Below, in pieces: positions 21,049 through 32,125 of a stretch of 64,000 nt of DNA. Each line of letters begins with the position of its first letter. The stretch's first letter is position 1. The position numbers were made by a program, and so were the translations under genes. This DNA comes from an uncultured Pelagibacteraceae bacterium. Its GTDB lineage: Bacteria; Pseudomonadota; Alphaproteobacteria; Pelagibacterales; Pelagibacteraceae. A model generated the notes under the pieces. It did no database searches, was not told the origin of the DNA, and was given only the letters and a program-made list of their open reading frames with translations. The stretch is taken from contig CACGLL010000003.1 of assembly GCA_902573905.1 (NCBI GenBank), positions 1-64,000 on the forward strand, given 5' to 3'.

Positions 21049-21452
21049 TGATGAATACTAAGAAACTTTTGTACTTTGCTTACGGTACAAACCTAAATAA
21101 AAAAATTTTTTTAAAAAAATATAAAAATACCAAATATCTAAGAAAGCATATTTTGCAGGGTTTTGAATTAGTCTTTAGATCAAAATATAGAGTACCAGAT
21201 ATACAAAGAAAAAAGGGTTCAAATGTAAAAGGCATAATTTATGAAATAGATAAAGCAACTGAGAAAAAATTAGATAGATACGAAGACTATCCTAAGTTAT
21301 ATATAAAAAAATTTTTTATTAAAAATAGAAAAAATGTAATGTATTATTTCATGAAAAGAAAAACTCCTATTTTAAAGCCTTCAATTTATTACTTAAAAGT
21401 CATTAAAAGCGGATATCGACAAAATAACTATAAATTCAATTTTAAATATTAA
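21048..21452 (+). CDS. Gamma-glutamylcyclotransferase (AIG2-like) family protein
   Basis: LYFAYGTNLN substrate-loop motif, KGIIYEIDKATEKKLDRYED; ATG at 21048 overlapping the upstream TAA preferred over the ORF-track start at 21003. Confidence 0.75.
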   Translation: MMNTKKLLYFAYGTNLNKKIFLKKYKNTKYLRKHILQGFELVFRSKYRVPDIQRKKGSNVKGIIYEIDKATEKKLDRYEDYPKLYIKKFFIKNRKNVMYYFMKRKTPILKPSIYYLKVIKSGYRQNNYKFNFKY

Positions 21453-21453
21453 A

Positions 21454-22494
21454 GTGAAAAATAAAATAAAGATTGCAGTTGTGGGGATTGGCTTGATGGG
21501 CAGTCAACATTTAAAAGCTTTAAGTGTTTCAAAAAAAGCAAAACTCCATTCAATTGTAGATTTAAATAAAAATTCCATAATTCATGCTAAAAAGTTTAAA
21601 GTTCCATTCTATAGATCATCGACAGAATTACTTAATAGAAATAAACCAGATGCTGTAATTGTAGCTACACCTAATCAATTTCATGAAAAACATACGATAA
21701 GTTTTTTAAATGCAAAAATACCTGTATTATTAGAAAAACCAATTTCAGATAATATTTCAAAAGCAAAAAAAATTATTAAAAGCTCAAATAAAAATAAAAC
21801 TCATCTTCTTATTGGTTATCATAGAAGGCACAACAGTATTGTAAATAAAGTAAAGAAACAGATTGACAGCGGAAATCTTGGAAAAATTGTTGCTGCTAAT
21901 GTTATGTGTTGGTTGTACAAGAATAAAGATTGGTACAAAGAAAAATGGCGTATTAAAAAAGGAGGCGGTCCTTTAGGTATTAATTTAGTCCATGATATTG
22001 ATCTCATTTGTTACTTGCTAGGTCCCGTAACTCATGTTCAAGCAACAACTTCAAATAAAATTAGAAAATATGAAGTTGAGGATACAGCAATTGTTAATTT
22101 TTCCTTCAGATCAGGTGCGTTATGTACATTAAGTGTTTCAGATACAATTGTAGCTCCATATAGTTATGAACTCACAGCTGGAGAAAATCCAGCCTACCCT
22201 ATAACAAATCAATCAGCATATTTTATTGGAGGCACAAAAGGCTCAATACAATTTCCAAACTTAAAACATTGGTACAACAAAGGTGAGAGAAGTTGGTGGA
22301 AACCGATTTATCATAAGGATTTTAATATTCGTTTGAGTAGATTTACTCTAATAAATCAAATTGATCATTTATGTGATGTTGTGTCTAGAAAAGCAAAACC
22401 AAAAGTAAGTGGAAATGATGGCTTACAATCGCTTAAAATATTTGATGCTATATTAAGAAGTACTAAAACTGGAAAAAAAATTAGAGTAAATTAA
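21454..22494 (+). CDS. Gfo/Idh/MocA family oxidoreductase (first of three)
   Basis: AVVGIGLMGSQHLKAL, VLLEKPISDN, GPLGINLVHDIDLICYLLG; GTG start. Confidence 0.9.
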   Translation: MKNKIKIAVVGIGLMGSQHLKALSVSKKAKLHSIVDLNKNSIIHAKKFKVPFYRSSTELLNRNKPDAVIVATPNQFHEKHTISFLNAKIPVLLEKPISDNISKAKKIIKSSNKNKTHLLIGYHRRHNSIVNKVKKQIDSGNLGKIVAANVMCWLYKNKDWYKEKWRIKKGGGPLGINLVHDIDLICYLLGPVTHVQATTSNKIRKYEVEDTAIVNFSFRSGALCTLSVSDTIVAPYSYELTAGENPAYPITNQSAYFIGGTKGSIQFPNLKHWYNKGERSWWKPIYHKDFNIRLSRFTLINQIDHLCDVVSRKAKPKVSGNDGLQSLKIFDAILRSTKTGKKIRVN

Positions 22495-23624
22495 TGAAAA
22501 GACTTAAACTTGGTATCATTGGTGGTGGTCCTGGATCATGGATTGGTCATGTTCATAGGATAGCTTCAAGATTTGATGATAAATATGAAATTGTAGCAGG
22601 TGTTTTTTCAAGAAATTATAAAATCAATCAGTCTTTCGGAACAAGTATAGGAATAAAAAAAGATAGATGTTACAAAAGTTTTAAAGATCTTTGTTATTTT
22701 GAAAAAAAAATTAAAAATGGTATCGATGTGGTGGCAATTATGACACCCCCTGGGAGCCACCAAGAGATTGCAGAATTATTTATTAAAAATAACATTCATG
22801 TAATATCTGATAAACCTTTTGCAGGTTCTCTAACTCAAGCTAAAAAACTTTATAAAACAATTAAAAATAATAAAAAAATTGTTTACGGACTTACACATAA
22901 TTATTCGGCTTACCCAATGGTAAGGTATGCTAAAAAATTAGTAGAAGATAAGAAACTTGGAAGTATTGAATATATTAATGTTGAGTATGTCCAGGACTGG
23001 TCTAATGGTAAAAAAGTTACCGTTAGTTCTGCAAAAAAAATATTCAAATGGAAGTTAAATAAAAAAATAGCCGGAGTTTCTACTGTACTAAATGAAATTG
23101 GATCTCATGCATATCATTTATGTAATTACATTACTGGTCTTAAAGGAAAAAGCTTATTTGCAGATATCAAACAATATTCAAAAAAAATTAGATTTGATAC
23201 AAACGCTCAAGTTTTTATAAATTATGAGAATGGAGCTAAGGGTTTGTTTTGGGCATCGACTACTGCTAAGGGCGGTATTTACGGATTAAAAATAAGAGTA
23301 TTTGGATCAAAAGGTAGTATGGAGTGGGTTCAAAATGATCCAAATTATTTAAAGTTTAGTTCGGCGAATGGTGCAACTAAAATTTTAGAAAGAGGATTTA
23401 ATGAAAGTCATTTCTCAAAAAAATTTTCAAGAATTAAATATGGTCATCCCGAGGGTTACCTAAGTGCTTTTTCAAACTTATATAAAGAAATAGCTTCAAA
23501 AATTAATTCTAATAATAGAAATACAAGATTTTTATTCCCAACAGCTTATGAAGGTTTGCTTACAGCCAAGTTTATTGATGGGTGCGTAAAATCCTCTTCA
23601 AAAAAGAAATGGGTCTCATTTTAA
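22494..23624 (+). CDS. Gfo/Idh/MocA family oxidoreductase (second)
   Basis: GIIGGGPGSWIGHVHR, VISDKPFAGSL, EIGSHAYHLCNYITG. Confidence 0.9.
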   Translation: MKRLKLGIIGGGPGSWIGHVHRIASRFDDKYEIVAGVFSRNYKINQSFGTSIGIKKDRCYKSFKDLCYFEKKIKNGIDVVAIMTPPGSHQEIAELFIKNNIHVISDKPFAGSLTQAKKLYKTIKNNKKIVYGLTHNYSAYPMVRYAKKLVEDKKLGSIEYINVEYVQDWSNGKKVTVSSAKKIFKWKLNKKIAGVSTVLNEIGSHAYHLCNYITGLKGKSLFADIKQYSKKIRFDTNAQVFINYENGAKGLFWASTTAKGGIYGLKIRVFGSKGSMEWVQNDPNYLKFSSANGATKILERGFNESHFSKKFSRIKYGHPEGYLSAFSNLYKEIASKINSNNRNTRFLFPTAYEGLLTAKFIDGCVKSSSKKKWVSF

Positions 23625-24542
23625 ATGATCAAATCCTGTGTGATAGGATTATCAAAAATTGGACAAATTCATTGTAGTAACCTAAAAAAAATAAAAAAAA
23701 CTAAGTTATCTTATGTTTTCGATGTTGATCCTGACCTAAGAAAGAAAATTTCAAAAAAATATAATTGTTTATCTTCAAGTAATTTTAATAGCATCCTAAA
23801 AGATAAAAGCATCAAATTATTCATCATAGCCTCACCCACAACAACTCATGAGTATTATTTGACTAAACTCATAAATCATAAAAAGATGATTTATTGTGAA
23901 AAACCAATCTCTTTAGATTCTAATAAATTAAATTTATTAATAAAAAAAATTGCAGTAAACAAAATTAAAATTTGCATAGGTTTAAATAGGAGATATTCAT
24001 ACCCTTATCTTAAAATGAAAAAAATTCTAAAAAACAGAAAAGTAAAAATAGCTCAAATCATATCTAGATCTTTTAAAGCTAATGTAAATCAATCAGTTCG
24101 AAATGGCGGTTTATTTATGGATAAAGGTTTTCATTTTTTTGATCTTGCAAATTGGTTTGTAAATTCAATGCCAAAAAATATAAAAACTATTACCAAATCC
24201 ATAAGTAGAAAAGAATTTTTGGATAAAAAAGATTTTTCAGATGCTATTATTAATATGAAGTTTAACAATGGAAGTGTAGTAGAGTTTTTATTTAGCAGAA
24301 CAAGCCGACTTGGCCATGAAGAAAGGATTAAACTTTTTGGAAACAATTTTGTAATAGACTCAAATAAATATTTTAGAAAAAATATTTTGTATGAAAACTT
24401 TGATATTAAACATAAGGATAGCTATTTAAAATGCCTCAAAGATTTCATTTATAAAGATAAAACAATTTTGCTTAGTGAAGGAATTCAAACACAAAAAATT
24501 TGTAGCTCAGTTTTAAAATCTACTCAAAAAAATAATTTTTGA
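23625..24542 (+). CDS. Gfo/Idh/MocA family oxidoreductase (third)
   Basis: CVIGLSKIGQIHCSNL, IYCEKPISLDS, GLFMDKGFHFFDLANWF. Confidence 0.88.
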   Translation: MIKSCVIGLSKIGQIHCSNLKKIKKTKLSYVFDVDPDLRKKISKKYNCLSSSNFNSILKDKSIKLFIIASPTTTHEYYLTKLINHKKMIYCEKPISLDSNKLNLLIKKIAVNKIKICIGLNRRYSYPYLKMKKILKNRKVKIAQIISRSFKANVNQSVRNGGLFMDKGFHFFDLANWFVNSMPKNIKTITKSISRKEFLDKKDFSDAIINMKFNNGSVVEFLFSRTSRLGHEERIKLFGNNFVIDSNKYFRKNILYENFDIKHKDSYLKCLKDFIYKDKTILLSEGIQTQKICSSVLKSTQKNNF

Positions 24543-24554
24543 GTTGCCATTTTT

Positions 24555-25505
24555 TTAAGCTTTAGAAGTTAAATATTTTTCAGCTTCTAAAGCAGACATA
24601 CAACCCATACCTGCTGCAGTTACCGCTTGTCTAAATATTTTATCTTTCACATCACCTGCAGCAAAAACTCCAGGTACATTTGTTTCAGTTGAGTCTGGCT
24701 TAGTAATTAAATACCCTTCTTTATCCATCTTTAACTGATCTTTAAATAAAGAAGTAGCTGGGTCATGCCCTATAGCAATAAATAAACCGTGAACTTTTAA
24801 TTCTGAGATTTTATTATCTTTTACATTTTTGATTTTAATTGCAGTTACACCTTTAGGCTCATTATCACCCAATACTTCGTCAACAACACTATCCCAAATA
24901 ATTTCAATTTTTTTATTTGCCTTTAATTTTTCTTGAAGCATTTTCTCTGCTCTAAGCTCATTTCTTCTGTGTATTAATTTAACTTTTGATGCAAACTTTG
25001 TTAAAAAAATTGCTTCCTCTACTGCAGCATTTCCACCACCAACTACAGCAACCTCTTTATCTTTAAAAAAGAAACCGTCACAAGTAGCGCAGGCTGAAAC
25101 TCCAAATCCTCGAAACTTCTGCTCAGATTTTAAATTTAGCCATCTTGCTTGAGCACCTGTAGATATTATAAAACTATCCGCAGTGTAAACTTGACCGCTA
25201 TCTCCAACAGCTTCAAAAGGTTGTTTAGATAGGTCTACTTTATTTATGTGATCTTGTATCATTTCTGTGCCAACTGCCTCTGCTTGGCCTTTCATTTCTT
25301 CCATAAGCCATGGCCCTTGAATCACCTTTGAGTAACCTGGATAATTTTCCACATCTGTTGTAGTAGTTAACTGACCACCAGGCTGAGATCCATGAACAAG
25401 TATAGGTTTTAACATTGCTCTAGCTGCATAAATCGCAGCTGTATAACCTGCAGGACCTGATCCAAGTATTAACACTTTTGTATGTTTAGGTGTTTTAATA
25501 TTCAT
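24555..25505 (-). CDS. trxB: Thioredoxin reductase
   Basis: GSGPAGYTAAIYAARA, SACATCDGFFF (CATC redox centre), AAGDVKDKIFRQAVTAAGMGC. Confidence 0.97.
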   Translation of the reverse strand: MNIKTPKHTKVLILGSGPAGYTAAIYAARAMLKPILVHGSQPGGQLTTTTDVENYPGYSKVIQGPWLMEEMKGQAEAVGTEMIQDHINKVDLSKQPFEAVGDSGQVYTADSFIISTGAQARWLNLKSEQKFRGFGVSACATCDGFFFKDKEVAVVGGGNAAVEEAIFLTKFASKVKLIHRRNELRAEKMLQEKLKANKKIEIIWDSVVDEVLGDNEPKGVTAIKIKNVKDNKISELKVHGLFIAIGHDPATSLFKDQLKMDKEGYLITKPDSTETNVPGVFAAGDVKDKIFRQAVTAAGMGCMSALEAEKYLTSKA

Positions 25506-25531
25506 TACGATAAGATTATATATAGTAACTA

Positions 25532-26485
25532 ATGTTAGAATTAAAAGCTATTCTTTTGACACAAGGTATGCACGGTATGGTTAGCCAGGTTGAAGGATTG
25601 GCTAAAGCATTAAATCTAAACTTTAAACATCAGAATATAAAACTTAAAACATTCTGGAATTATATACCTCCAAAGTTTTCCCCAATTTCTGAAAATTTAG
25701 TAAAAGAAAAATTTGTTTGTGACAGCAAAGTAATTATTTCTTGTGGAAGAAAGAGTGTTATTCCTTCGATAGCCTTAAAAAAAAGATTAGGTAATGAGAT
25801 ATTTACTATTCATATTCAAGATCCAAAAGTTTCATTCAAACATTTCGATTTAATTATAAGCCCAGAGCACGATAATATAAAAGGAGATAACGTAATTAAT
25901 ACGAAAGGGGCAATTCATTATCTTACAAAAAAGGAAATTAAAGAAAATTCAAACTATTTAGATATAAATCCCGATAAAAAAAAGCAAATTGTAAGCTTTA
26001 TAATCGGAGGTCCAAATAAGTATTATGATTATTCTGATAAAGAGTTACATAAACTTTTCACAAAAATTAAAACATTATTCACACCAGATAAATTTAAAAT
26101 AGTAATTATTCCATCTTATAGGACTCCAGAAGAAGTTATCAAAAAAGCATATGATGCATTCAGTTCTAATCATCATGTAGTTAAAACAGTTGATAAAAAA
26201 GCTTATCTTTCCTCTCTTGCTATTGCAGACTTTATAATTGTTACCTGCGACTCCACATCAATGATTTCAGAAGCTGCTGTTACAGGAAAACCAGTATATA
26301 TAGCAATGATGAAGCCTAAAAAAAGGAACGTCAGGTTCAAAAAATTCTATTCCAAGCTAAGTAATTTAGGTATAACAAAAGAATTAAATAACGTAGTTGA
26401 AAATTGGAGCTATGAAAGTTTAAATGAAGTAATTAGAATTGCTCCATTAATAAAATCGAGAATGAAACAGAATGGAATTATTTAA
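25532..26485 (+). CDS. ELM1/DUF1022-family glycosyltransferase-like protein
   Basis: LTQGMHGMVSQVEGLAKAL, SCGRKSVIPSIALKK, IQDPKVSFKHFDLIISPEHD, VTCDSTSMISEAAVTGKPVYI. Confidence 0.85.
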   Translation: MLELKAILLTQGMHGMVSQVEGLAKALNLNFKHQNIKLKTFWNYIPPKFSPISENLVKEKFVCDSKVIISCGRKSVIPSIALKKRLGNEIFTIHIQDPKVSFKHFDLIISPEHDNIKGDNVINTKGAIHYLTKKEIKENSNYLDINPDKKKQIVSFIIGGPNKYYDYSDKELHKLFTKIKTLFTPDKFKIVIIPSYRTPEEVIKKAYDAFSSNHHVVKTVDKKAYLSSLAIADFIIVTCDSTSMISEAAVTGKPVYIAMMKPKKRNVRFKKFYSKLSNLGITKELNNVVENWSYESLNEVIRIAPLIKSRMKQNGII

Positions 26486-27134
26486 ATCTCTAGAAACAAA
26501 AACAAAAAATTTTAACGATCCTTTTCAACACTTTGAAATCAACGAGCCTCTTACTGAAGAAGCAATCAAAGAAATCAGTAATGCAGAAATAGCAGATCCT
26601 AGAAACGAAAATCTAAAATATGATGGAACTAGAGCTCTGGACGGAGGTGATGGTGCTTTTAGATCTGGAATAAAAGATGGAGGAAAAGCAAAAAAACTAA
26701 GATGTTATGTTACTAAAGAAAACTCAAATCAATTTCCAAATTTAACAAAACTGATTGAAGAATTAAGATCAGAAAAAGTTCATAAAAAAATTGGCTCACT
26801 TATTAGAAAAGATTTAAGCAATTCTTATGTAAGATTGGAAGTAATTTGTGACAGAGAAGGATTTTGGCTTAAACCACACTGCGATATTAAAGAAAAATTA
26901 ATGTCATCTATTATTTTTATAAATTTACACGACGAGTCTGAAAATTTAGGTACAGATTTTTATGATAAGAATTTAAAACTTGTAAAGACTGTTCCTTATA
27001 AAAATAACTATGGATACTTTTTTACTAGCGGTCCGGACTCTTGGCATGGCATGGAAAAAAAAGAGATAAAAAAAGAGCGAAGATGCATCCAGGTAAATTA
27101 CGTTACATTTCCAACAGACTGGAAAGTTTATTAG
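26472..27134 (+). CDS. 2OG-Fe(II) oxygenase family protein
   Basis: [20 protein letters not shown] (HxD), GPDSWHGME distal His, RRCIQVNYV Arg. Confidence 0.75.
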   Translation: MELFKSLETKTKNFNDPFQHFEINEPLTEEAIKEISNAEIADPRNENLKYDGTRALDGGDGAFRSGIKDGGKAKKLRCYVTKENSNQFPNLTKLIEELRSEKVHKKIGSLIRKDLSNSYVRLEVICDREGFWLKPHCDIKEKLMSSIIFINLHDESENLGTDFYDKNLKLVKTVPYKNNYGYFFTSGPDSWHGMEKKEIKKERRCIQVNYVTFPTDWKVY

Positions 27135-30100
27135 CTTTTAATTTCCTGCAGAGACGCTACAGTTAGTTTTTTATTTTTAAGAGATTTTATCCCTTCAATA
27201 CAAACTTGTGCTGTAGACATATTGGTACAATATGGAACTTTATTAACTAATGTTGCTCTTCTTAAAGCTTTTGCATCAGTTAATTGTTTTTCACTATTTC
27301 CGCCACCAGTATTAATTACCAATGCAATTTTTTTAGCATTTAAAATATCCACTATATGCGGAGATCCCTGGTTTACCTTATTGATCTTTTTACATTTTAT
27401 TCCATGGCTATTAATATATTTTGCTGTTCCACCAGTCCCACATAGTTGAAAATTCAATCTTACTAACTGTTTCGCTAGCCCCACACCTTCATCTTTATGA
27501 CTATTTTTTAATGAAATGAACGCTAGTCCTTTTGTAGGCAAAGAGTTTGATGCAGCGATCTGACTTTTAGCAAATGCCATACCAAAATCTTCATCAAAGC
27601 CCATTACTTCTCCAGTTGATTTCATTTCTGGTCCTAGTAATAAGTCACTATTAGGAAATTTATTAAATGGGAAGACTGCTTCTTTTACAGCAAACATTTT
27701 TTTAGTTTTTTTCTTTAAATTAAATTTACTAAGTTTTTCTCCAGCCATTACTCTAGATGCAATTTTAGCTAGTGGAATACTTTTAGCTTTAGACACAAAT
27801 GGAACTGTTCTACTAGCTCTTGGGTTTACTTCTATAACAAAAATTTCATCGTCTTTAATAGCAAATTGAATATTCATAAAACCTTTTACTTTCAAAGCTA
27901 TTGCCAATTTTTTTGTTTGATTTTCTATTTCTTTAATTAAAAAAGGTTTGATTGAAACAGGGGGCAAACTACAAGCCGAGTCCCCTGAATGAATGCCAGC
28001 TTCTTCAATATGCTGCATTATCCCGGCAACAAAAACATCTTTACCGTCCGAAATGGCGTCGACATCTACTTCCATTGCATGATCGATAAATTTGTCAATT
28101 AGTATTGGATTTTTTTCTGCAGCTTTAAAGGCTTCTTGCACAAAGTTTTTTAGTTGACTTCTTTCGTGTACAATTTCCATCGCTCTTCCCCCTAAAACGT
28201 AAGAAGGTCTTACCATTAATGGAAGTCCAATTTTATCGGCTATCTTAATTGCTTGAGGGAAAGTTTTTGCTATTCCACTCTCAGCTTGTTTTAATTTTAA
28301 TTTTTTAAGAAGATTTCTAAATCTGTCTCTATCTTCTGCCAAATCTATCGAGGAATATTGAGTTCCTAAAATTGGTAATTTATTTTCGTGTAAAAATTTT
28401 GCTAATTTGATCGGTGTCTGACCTCCAAATTGAGCTATAACTCCTAAAAGGTTTCCTTTAGATTTTTCTTTATTAATAATGTTAAAGACGTATTCTTCTT
28501 TTAGTGGTTCGAAATACAATCTGTCACTGGTGTCATAATCAGTTGAAACAGTTTCGGGATTACAATTAACCATAATTGTTTCAAACCCAGCTTCCTTTAA
28601 AGCAAAGCTTGCCTGACAGCAGCAGTAATCAAACTCAATACCTTGACCAATTCTATTAGGTCCACCACCTAATATAATAATTTTTTTTCTACTAGAAGGC
28701 TCTGCTTCACATTCACTATTTATCGAAAAATTTCTTTGATAGGTAGAATACATATAAGGTGTGAATGATTTGAATTCAGCAGCACAAGTGTCAACTTTTT
28801 TGTAAACTGGAAAAATTTTGAGAGCTTGTCTTCTACTTCTTATAATATTTTCTTTTATGTTTGTGAGTTCTGATAGTCTTCTGTCAGAAAAACCAATTGA
28901 TTTTATAAAGTTAAATTCATTGAAGTTTTTCGGTAATCCTTTTCTCTTAATTTCATTTTCAATATCAACAATCTCTTTAATTTGACTTAAAAACCAAGGA
29001 TCAATTTTTGAGAGTTTATGAATTTTACTTATATTTATTTTTTTTCTAAACGCTTCTCCTACTAACAATATCTTATTAGGTATGTTTTCTTTAAGTTTTT
29101 TTTCTATTTGCTTTTTATTAAAGTTAAATATTTGATCTAATCCTGAAAAACCTATTTCAAGTGATATCAAAGCTTTTTGAAGAGACTCTTTAAAATTTCT
29201 TCCTATTGACATTGCTTCACCCACAGACTTCATCGATGTCCCTAATTCTGCTTTAGATGATGAAAACTTTTCGAAAGTGAATCTTGGAATTTTAGTTACC
29301 ACATAATCTACCGCAGGCTCAAATGAAGCTGGCGTAGTTTTTGTAATTTCATTTTTAAGCTCATCTAAAGTGTAACCAACTGCTAGTTTGGCCGCTACTT
29401 TTGCTATAGGAAAACCTGTAGCTTTGGATGCCAAAGCTGATGACCTTGACACTCTTGGGTTCATTTCAATCACAACCATTCTTCCATTTTTTGGATTAAT
29501 TGCGAACTGAACATTTGAGCCACCGGTCTCGACGCCAATCTTTCTCAGGCAAGCAATCGATGCATTTCTCATGACTTGATACTCTTTATCTGTGAGAGTT
29601 AAAGCTGGAGCAATAGTAACAGAGTCCCCAGTATGTATACCCATTGGATCAACATTTTCAATTGAGCAAACAATTATACAATTATCTTTTTTATCTCTTA
29701 CTACCTCCATCTCAAATTCTTTCCAGCCTTCTAAACACTCTTCGACTAAGACTTGGGATACCGGAGATTCTTGTAGTCCACTTTTGATAATTTTTTGATA
29801 TTCTTTTTTGTTTTTAGCAATACCTCCGCCAAGACCACCAAGTGTGAAAGCAGGTCTAATGATTGCAGGCAGTCCAATTTGTTTTAGTGCTTTAGATGCT
29901 TGATTAAGATTGTTAACTATTTGTGATTTTGGTAAATCTAAACCAATCTCAATCATGTTTTTTCTAAATTTTTTTCTATCCTCTGCATTAGCTATAGCTT
30001 TTGAATTTGCACCTATAAGTTCAATTTTATATTTTTTAAGCACACCTTTTTTCTCAGCTTCCATCGCAAGATTAAGAGCTGTCTGACCCCCCATAGTTGG

Positions 30101-30361
30101 TAAAATTGCATCTGGTTTTTCTTTAATTATAATTTTCTCTAAAATCTCTAGAGTAATAGGCTCTATATAAGTTTTATCTGCAACATTAGGATCTGTCATT
30201 ATTGTTGCTGGATTTGAGTTTATTAAAATAACTTTATAACCTTCGTCTCTTAATGCTTTACACGCTTGAGTTCCCGAATAATCAAACTCACATGCTTGAC
30301 CGATGATTATTGGTCCAGCACCTACAACTAGAATTTTTTTAATATCTTTTCTTTTTGGCAT
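27131..30361 (-). CDS. carB: Carbamoyl-phosphate synthase large subunit
   Basis: 1076 aa; duplicated ATP-grasp halves ([39 protein letters not shown]). Confidence 0.98.
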   Translation of the reverse strand: MPKRKDIKKILVVGAGPIIIGQACEFDYSGTQACKALRDEGYKVILINSNPATIMTDPNVADKTYIEPITLEILEKIIIKEKPDAILPTMGGQTALNLAMEAEKKGVLKKYKIELIGANSKAIANAEDRKKFRKNMIEIGLDLPKSQIVNNLNQASKALKQIGLPAIIRPAFTLGGLGGGIAKNKKEYQKIIKSGLQESPVSQVLVEECLEGWKEFEMEVVRDKKDNCIIVCSIENVDPMGIHTGDSVTIAPALTLTDKEYQVMRNASIACLRKIGVETGGSNVQFAINPKNGRMVVIEMNPRVSRSSALASKATGFPIAKVAAKLAVGYTLDELKNEITKTTPASFEPAVDYVVTKIPRFTFEKFSSSKAELGTSMKSVGEAMSIGRNFKESLQKALISLEIGFSGLDQIFNFNKKQIEKKLKENIPNKILLVGEAFRKKINISKIHKLSKIDPWFLSQIKEIVDIENEIKRKGLPKNFNEFNFIKSIGFSDRRLSELTNIKENIIRSRRQALKIFPVYKKVDTCAAEFKSFTPYMYSTYQRNFSINSECEAEPSSRKKIIILGGGPNRIGQGIEFDYCCCQASFALKEAGFETIMVNCNPETVSTDYDTSDRLYFEPLKEEYVFNIINKEKSKGNLLGVIAQFGGQTPIKLAKFLHENKLPILGTQYSSIDLAEDRDRFRNLLKKLKLKQAESGIAKTFPQAIKIADKIGLPLMVRPSYVLGGRAMEIVHERSQLKNFVQEAFKAAEKNPILIDKFIDHAMEVDVDAISDGKDVFVAGIMQHIEEAGIHSGDSACSLPPVSIKPFLIKEIENQTKKLAIALKVKGFMNIQFAIKDDEIFVIEVNPRASRTVPFVSKAKSIPLAKIASRVMAGEKLSKFNLKKKTKKMFAVKEAVFPFNKFPNSDLLLGPEMKSTGEVMGFDEDFGMAFAKSQIAASNSLPTKGLAFISLKNSHKDEGVGLAKQLVRLNFQLCGTGGTAKYINSHGIKCKKINKVNQGSPHIVDILNAKKIALVINTGGGNSEKQLTDAKALRRATLVNKVPYCTNMSTAQVCIEGIKSLKNKKLTVASLQEIKS

Positions 30362-31547
30362 ATTTTTTCATACTTTCTACAAACTGTTCAAAAAGATAAA
30401 CACTATCTTGTGGACCCGGGTTTGACTCTGGATGATATTGAACTGAGTAAACCGGTTTATTTTTTAATTTTATTCCTTCAATACTATTATCAAAAAGTGA
30501 TTGATGAGTAATTTGAACATTTCTAGCTAAACTACTTTTTATAACTTCAAACCCATGATTTTGACTTGTGATCTCAACATTTCCCTTTAACAAATTTTTA
30601 ACAGGATGATTAGCTCCTCTATGACCTAAGCTCATTTTTTTTGTTTTTGCACCTAAAGCTAACGCAAGAATTTGATGTCCAAGACAAATACCAAAAATAG
30701 GTAAATTTTTTTTTATCAAATTTTGAATGATTGGAATTGCATATTTTCCAGTAGCTGCTGGATCACCAGGCCCATTAGATAAAAAGATACCGTTTGGTTT
30801 TAATTTTAATATGTCCTCAGCGGTTGTTTTGCATGGAACAACAGTGACTTTGCAATTAAAATCTGAAAAATATCTCAGTATATTTTTTTTTACCCCGTAA
30901 TCTATTGCTACGACATGAAAAATTTTTTTTATATTTTTTTCAAAACCTTTACTTTTTTTCCAAGTCTTCAAATCTTTCCAATTATAGTTTTTTTTGGTGG
31001 ACACTACTTTCGCTAAATCTAAATTTTTTAATCCACTCCATTTTTGAGTTTGTCTTAATAGTTTATTGATATTGAATTTACTCTTTTTAGAAAAAGAAAT
31101 TGTACCTTTTGGTGCACCCTTATCTCTTATAAAGTTAGTAAGATTTCTAGTATCAATTCCAGTTATTCCTACTATTTTATTTTTCTTTAGCCATTCATTT
31201 AAATCTTTTAAAGATCTATAATTGGAAGGACTAGTAATTTCAGAATTAACAATTACACCTTTCGTCCATATTTTATCTGACTCATGGTCTTCTCTGTTAG
31301 TTCCTACATTTCCCACATGAGGAAAAGTGAAATTTATTATTTGTTCAGCATAAGAGGGATCAGAAATAATTTCTTGATAACCCGATATTGATGTATTGAA
31401 ACATACTTCACCTGTGGCGGTACCTTGATAACCTAAACCTATACCTCTAAAAAATTTTCCGTTCTGAAGAACTAAAATAGCAGTTGAATCGATCTTTTTA
31501 AGATTTTTAATTGAGTTTATATTTTGAATAGAAGGTTTCAAATACAA
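30339..31547 (-). CDS. carA: Carbamoyl-phosphate synthase small subunit
   Basis: [17 protein letters not shown] glutaminase Cys, [15 protein letters not shown] start at 31547 uncertain. Confidence 0.96.
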   Translation of the reverse strand: MYLKPSIQNINSIKNLKKIDSTAILVLQNGKFFRGIGLGYQGTATGEVCFNTSISGYQEIISDPSYAEQIINFTFPHVGNVGTNREDHESDKIWTKGVIVNSEITSPSNYRSLKDLNEWLKKNKIVGITGIDTRNLTNFIRDKGAPKGTISFSKKSKFNINKLLRQTQKWSGLKNLDLAKVVSTKKNYNWKDLKTWKKSKGFEKNIKKIFHVVAIDYGVKKNILRYFSDFNCKVTVVPCKTTAEDILKLKPNGIFLSNGPGDPAATGKYAIPIIQNLIKKNLPIFGICLGHQILALALGAKTKKMSLGHRGANHPVKNLLKGNVEITSQNHGFEVIKSSLARNVQITHQSLFDNSIEGIKLKNKPVYSVQYHPESNPGPQDSVYLFEQFVESMKKYAKKKRY

Positions 31548-31669
31548 CTCATGAGTTAAAGTAAAAAACTTATGAACATGATTTTGCGGAACATATGAAA
31601 TAGTAATAAAATCGTCAAGAAAGTTCTTTTTATTTTAGATAAGAATTGTGATTAAAATATTTTTTAAAC

Positions 31670-32125
31670 ATGTCATTAAAAAAGCAAATTGAAGAAAAAC
31701 TTAACACAGCGCTAAAGGCAAAGGATAAAAACACCTATCCAACTCTAAGATTAGTGGTATCAGCTATAAAAGACGCCGAGATTGCAAGCCGAACAAAAGG
31801 CCAAAAGGAAATGTCAGATAGCGAAGTGACTTCTATTTTAAAAAAAATGATTAAACAGAGAAATGAATCATGTGAGGTATACAAAAAAGCTGGACGAAAT
31901 GAACTTTTAGAAAATGAAATCAAGGAAATCGAGGTGATAAGTGTTTTTTTACCTAAACAGCTTAGTGATGAAGAAACAAAAAAAATATGTGAAGCGGCAA
32001 TAAAATCATCTGGCGCATCCTCAATGAAAGATATGGGAAAAGTCATGGGTATCCTAAAGTCAAAAAATGCGGACACTCTTGATTTCTCGAAAGTTAGTTT
32101 AATTATAAAAGATCTTTTAAAATAA
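31670..32125 (+). CDS. yqeY: GatB/YqeY domain protein
   Basis: TLRLVVSAIKDAEIA, MGKVMGILKSK; upstream of dnaG. Confidence 0.9.
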   Translation: MSLKKQIEEKLNTALKAKDKNTYPTLRLVVSAIKDAEIASRTKGQKEMSDSEVTSILKKMIKQRNESCEVYKKAGRNELLENEIKEIEVISVFLPKQLSDEETKKICEAAIKSSGASSMKDMGKVMGILKSKNADTLDFSKVSLIIKDLLK

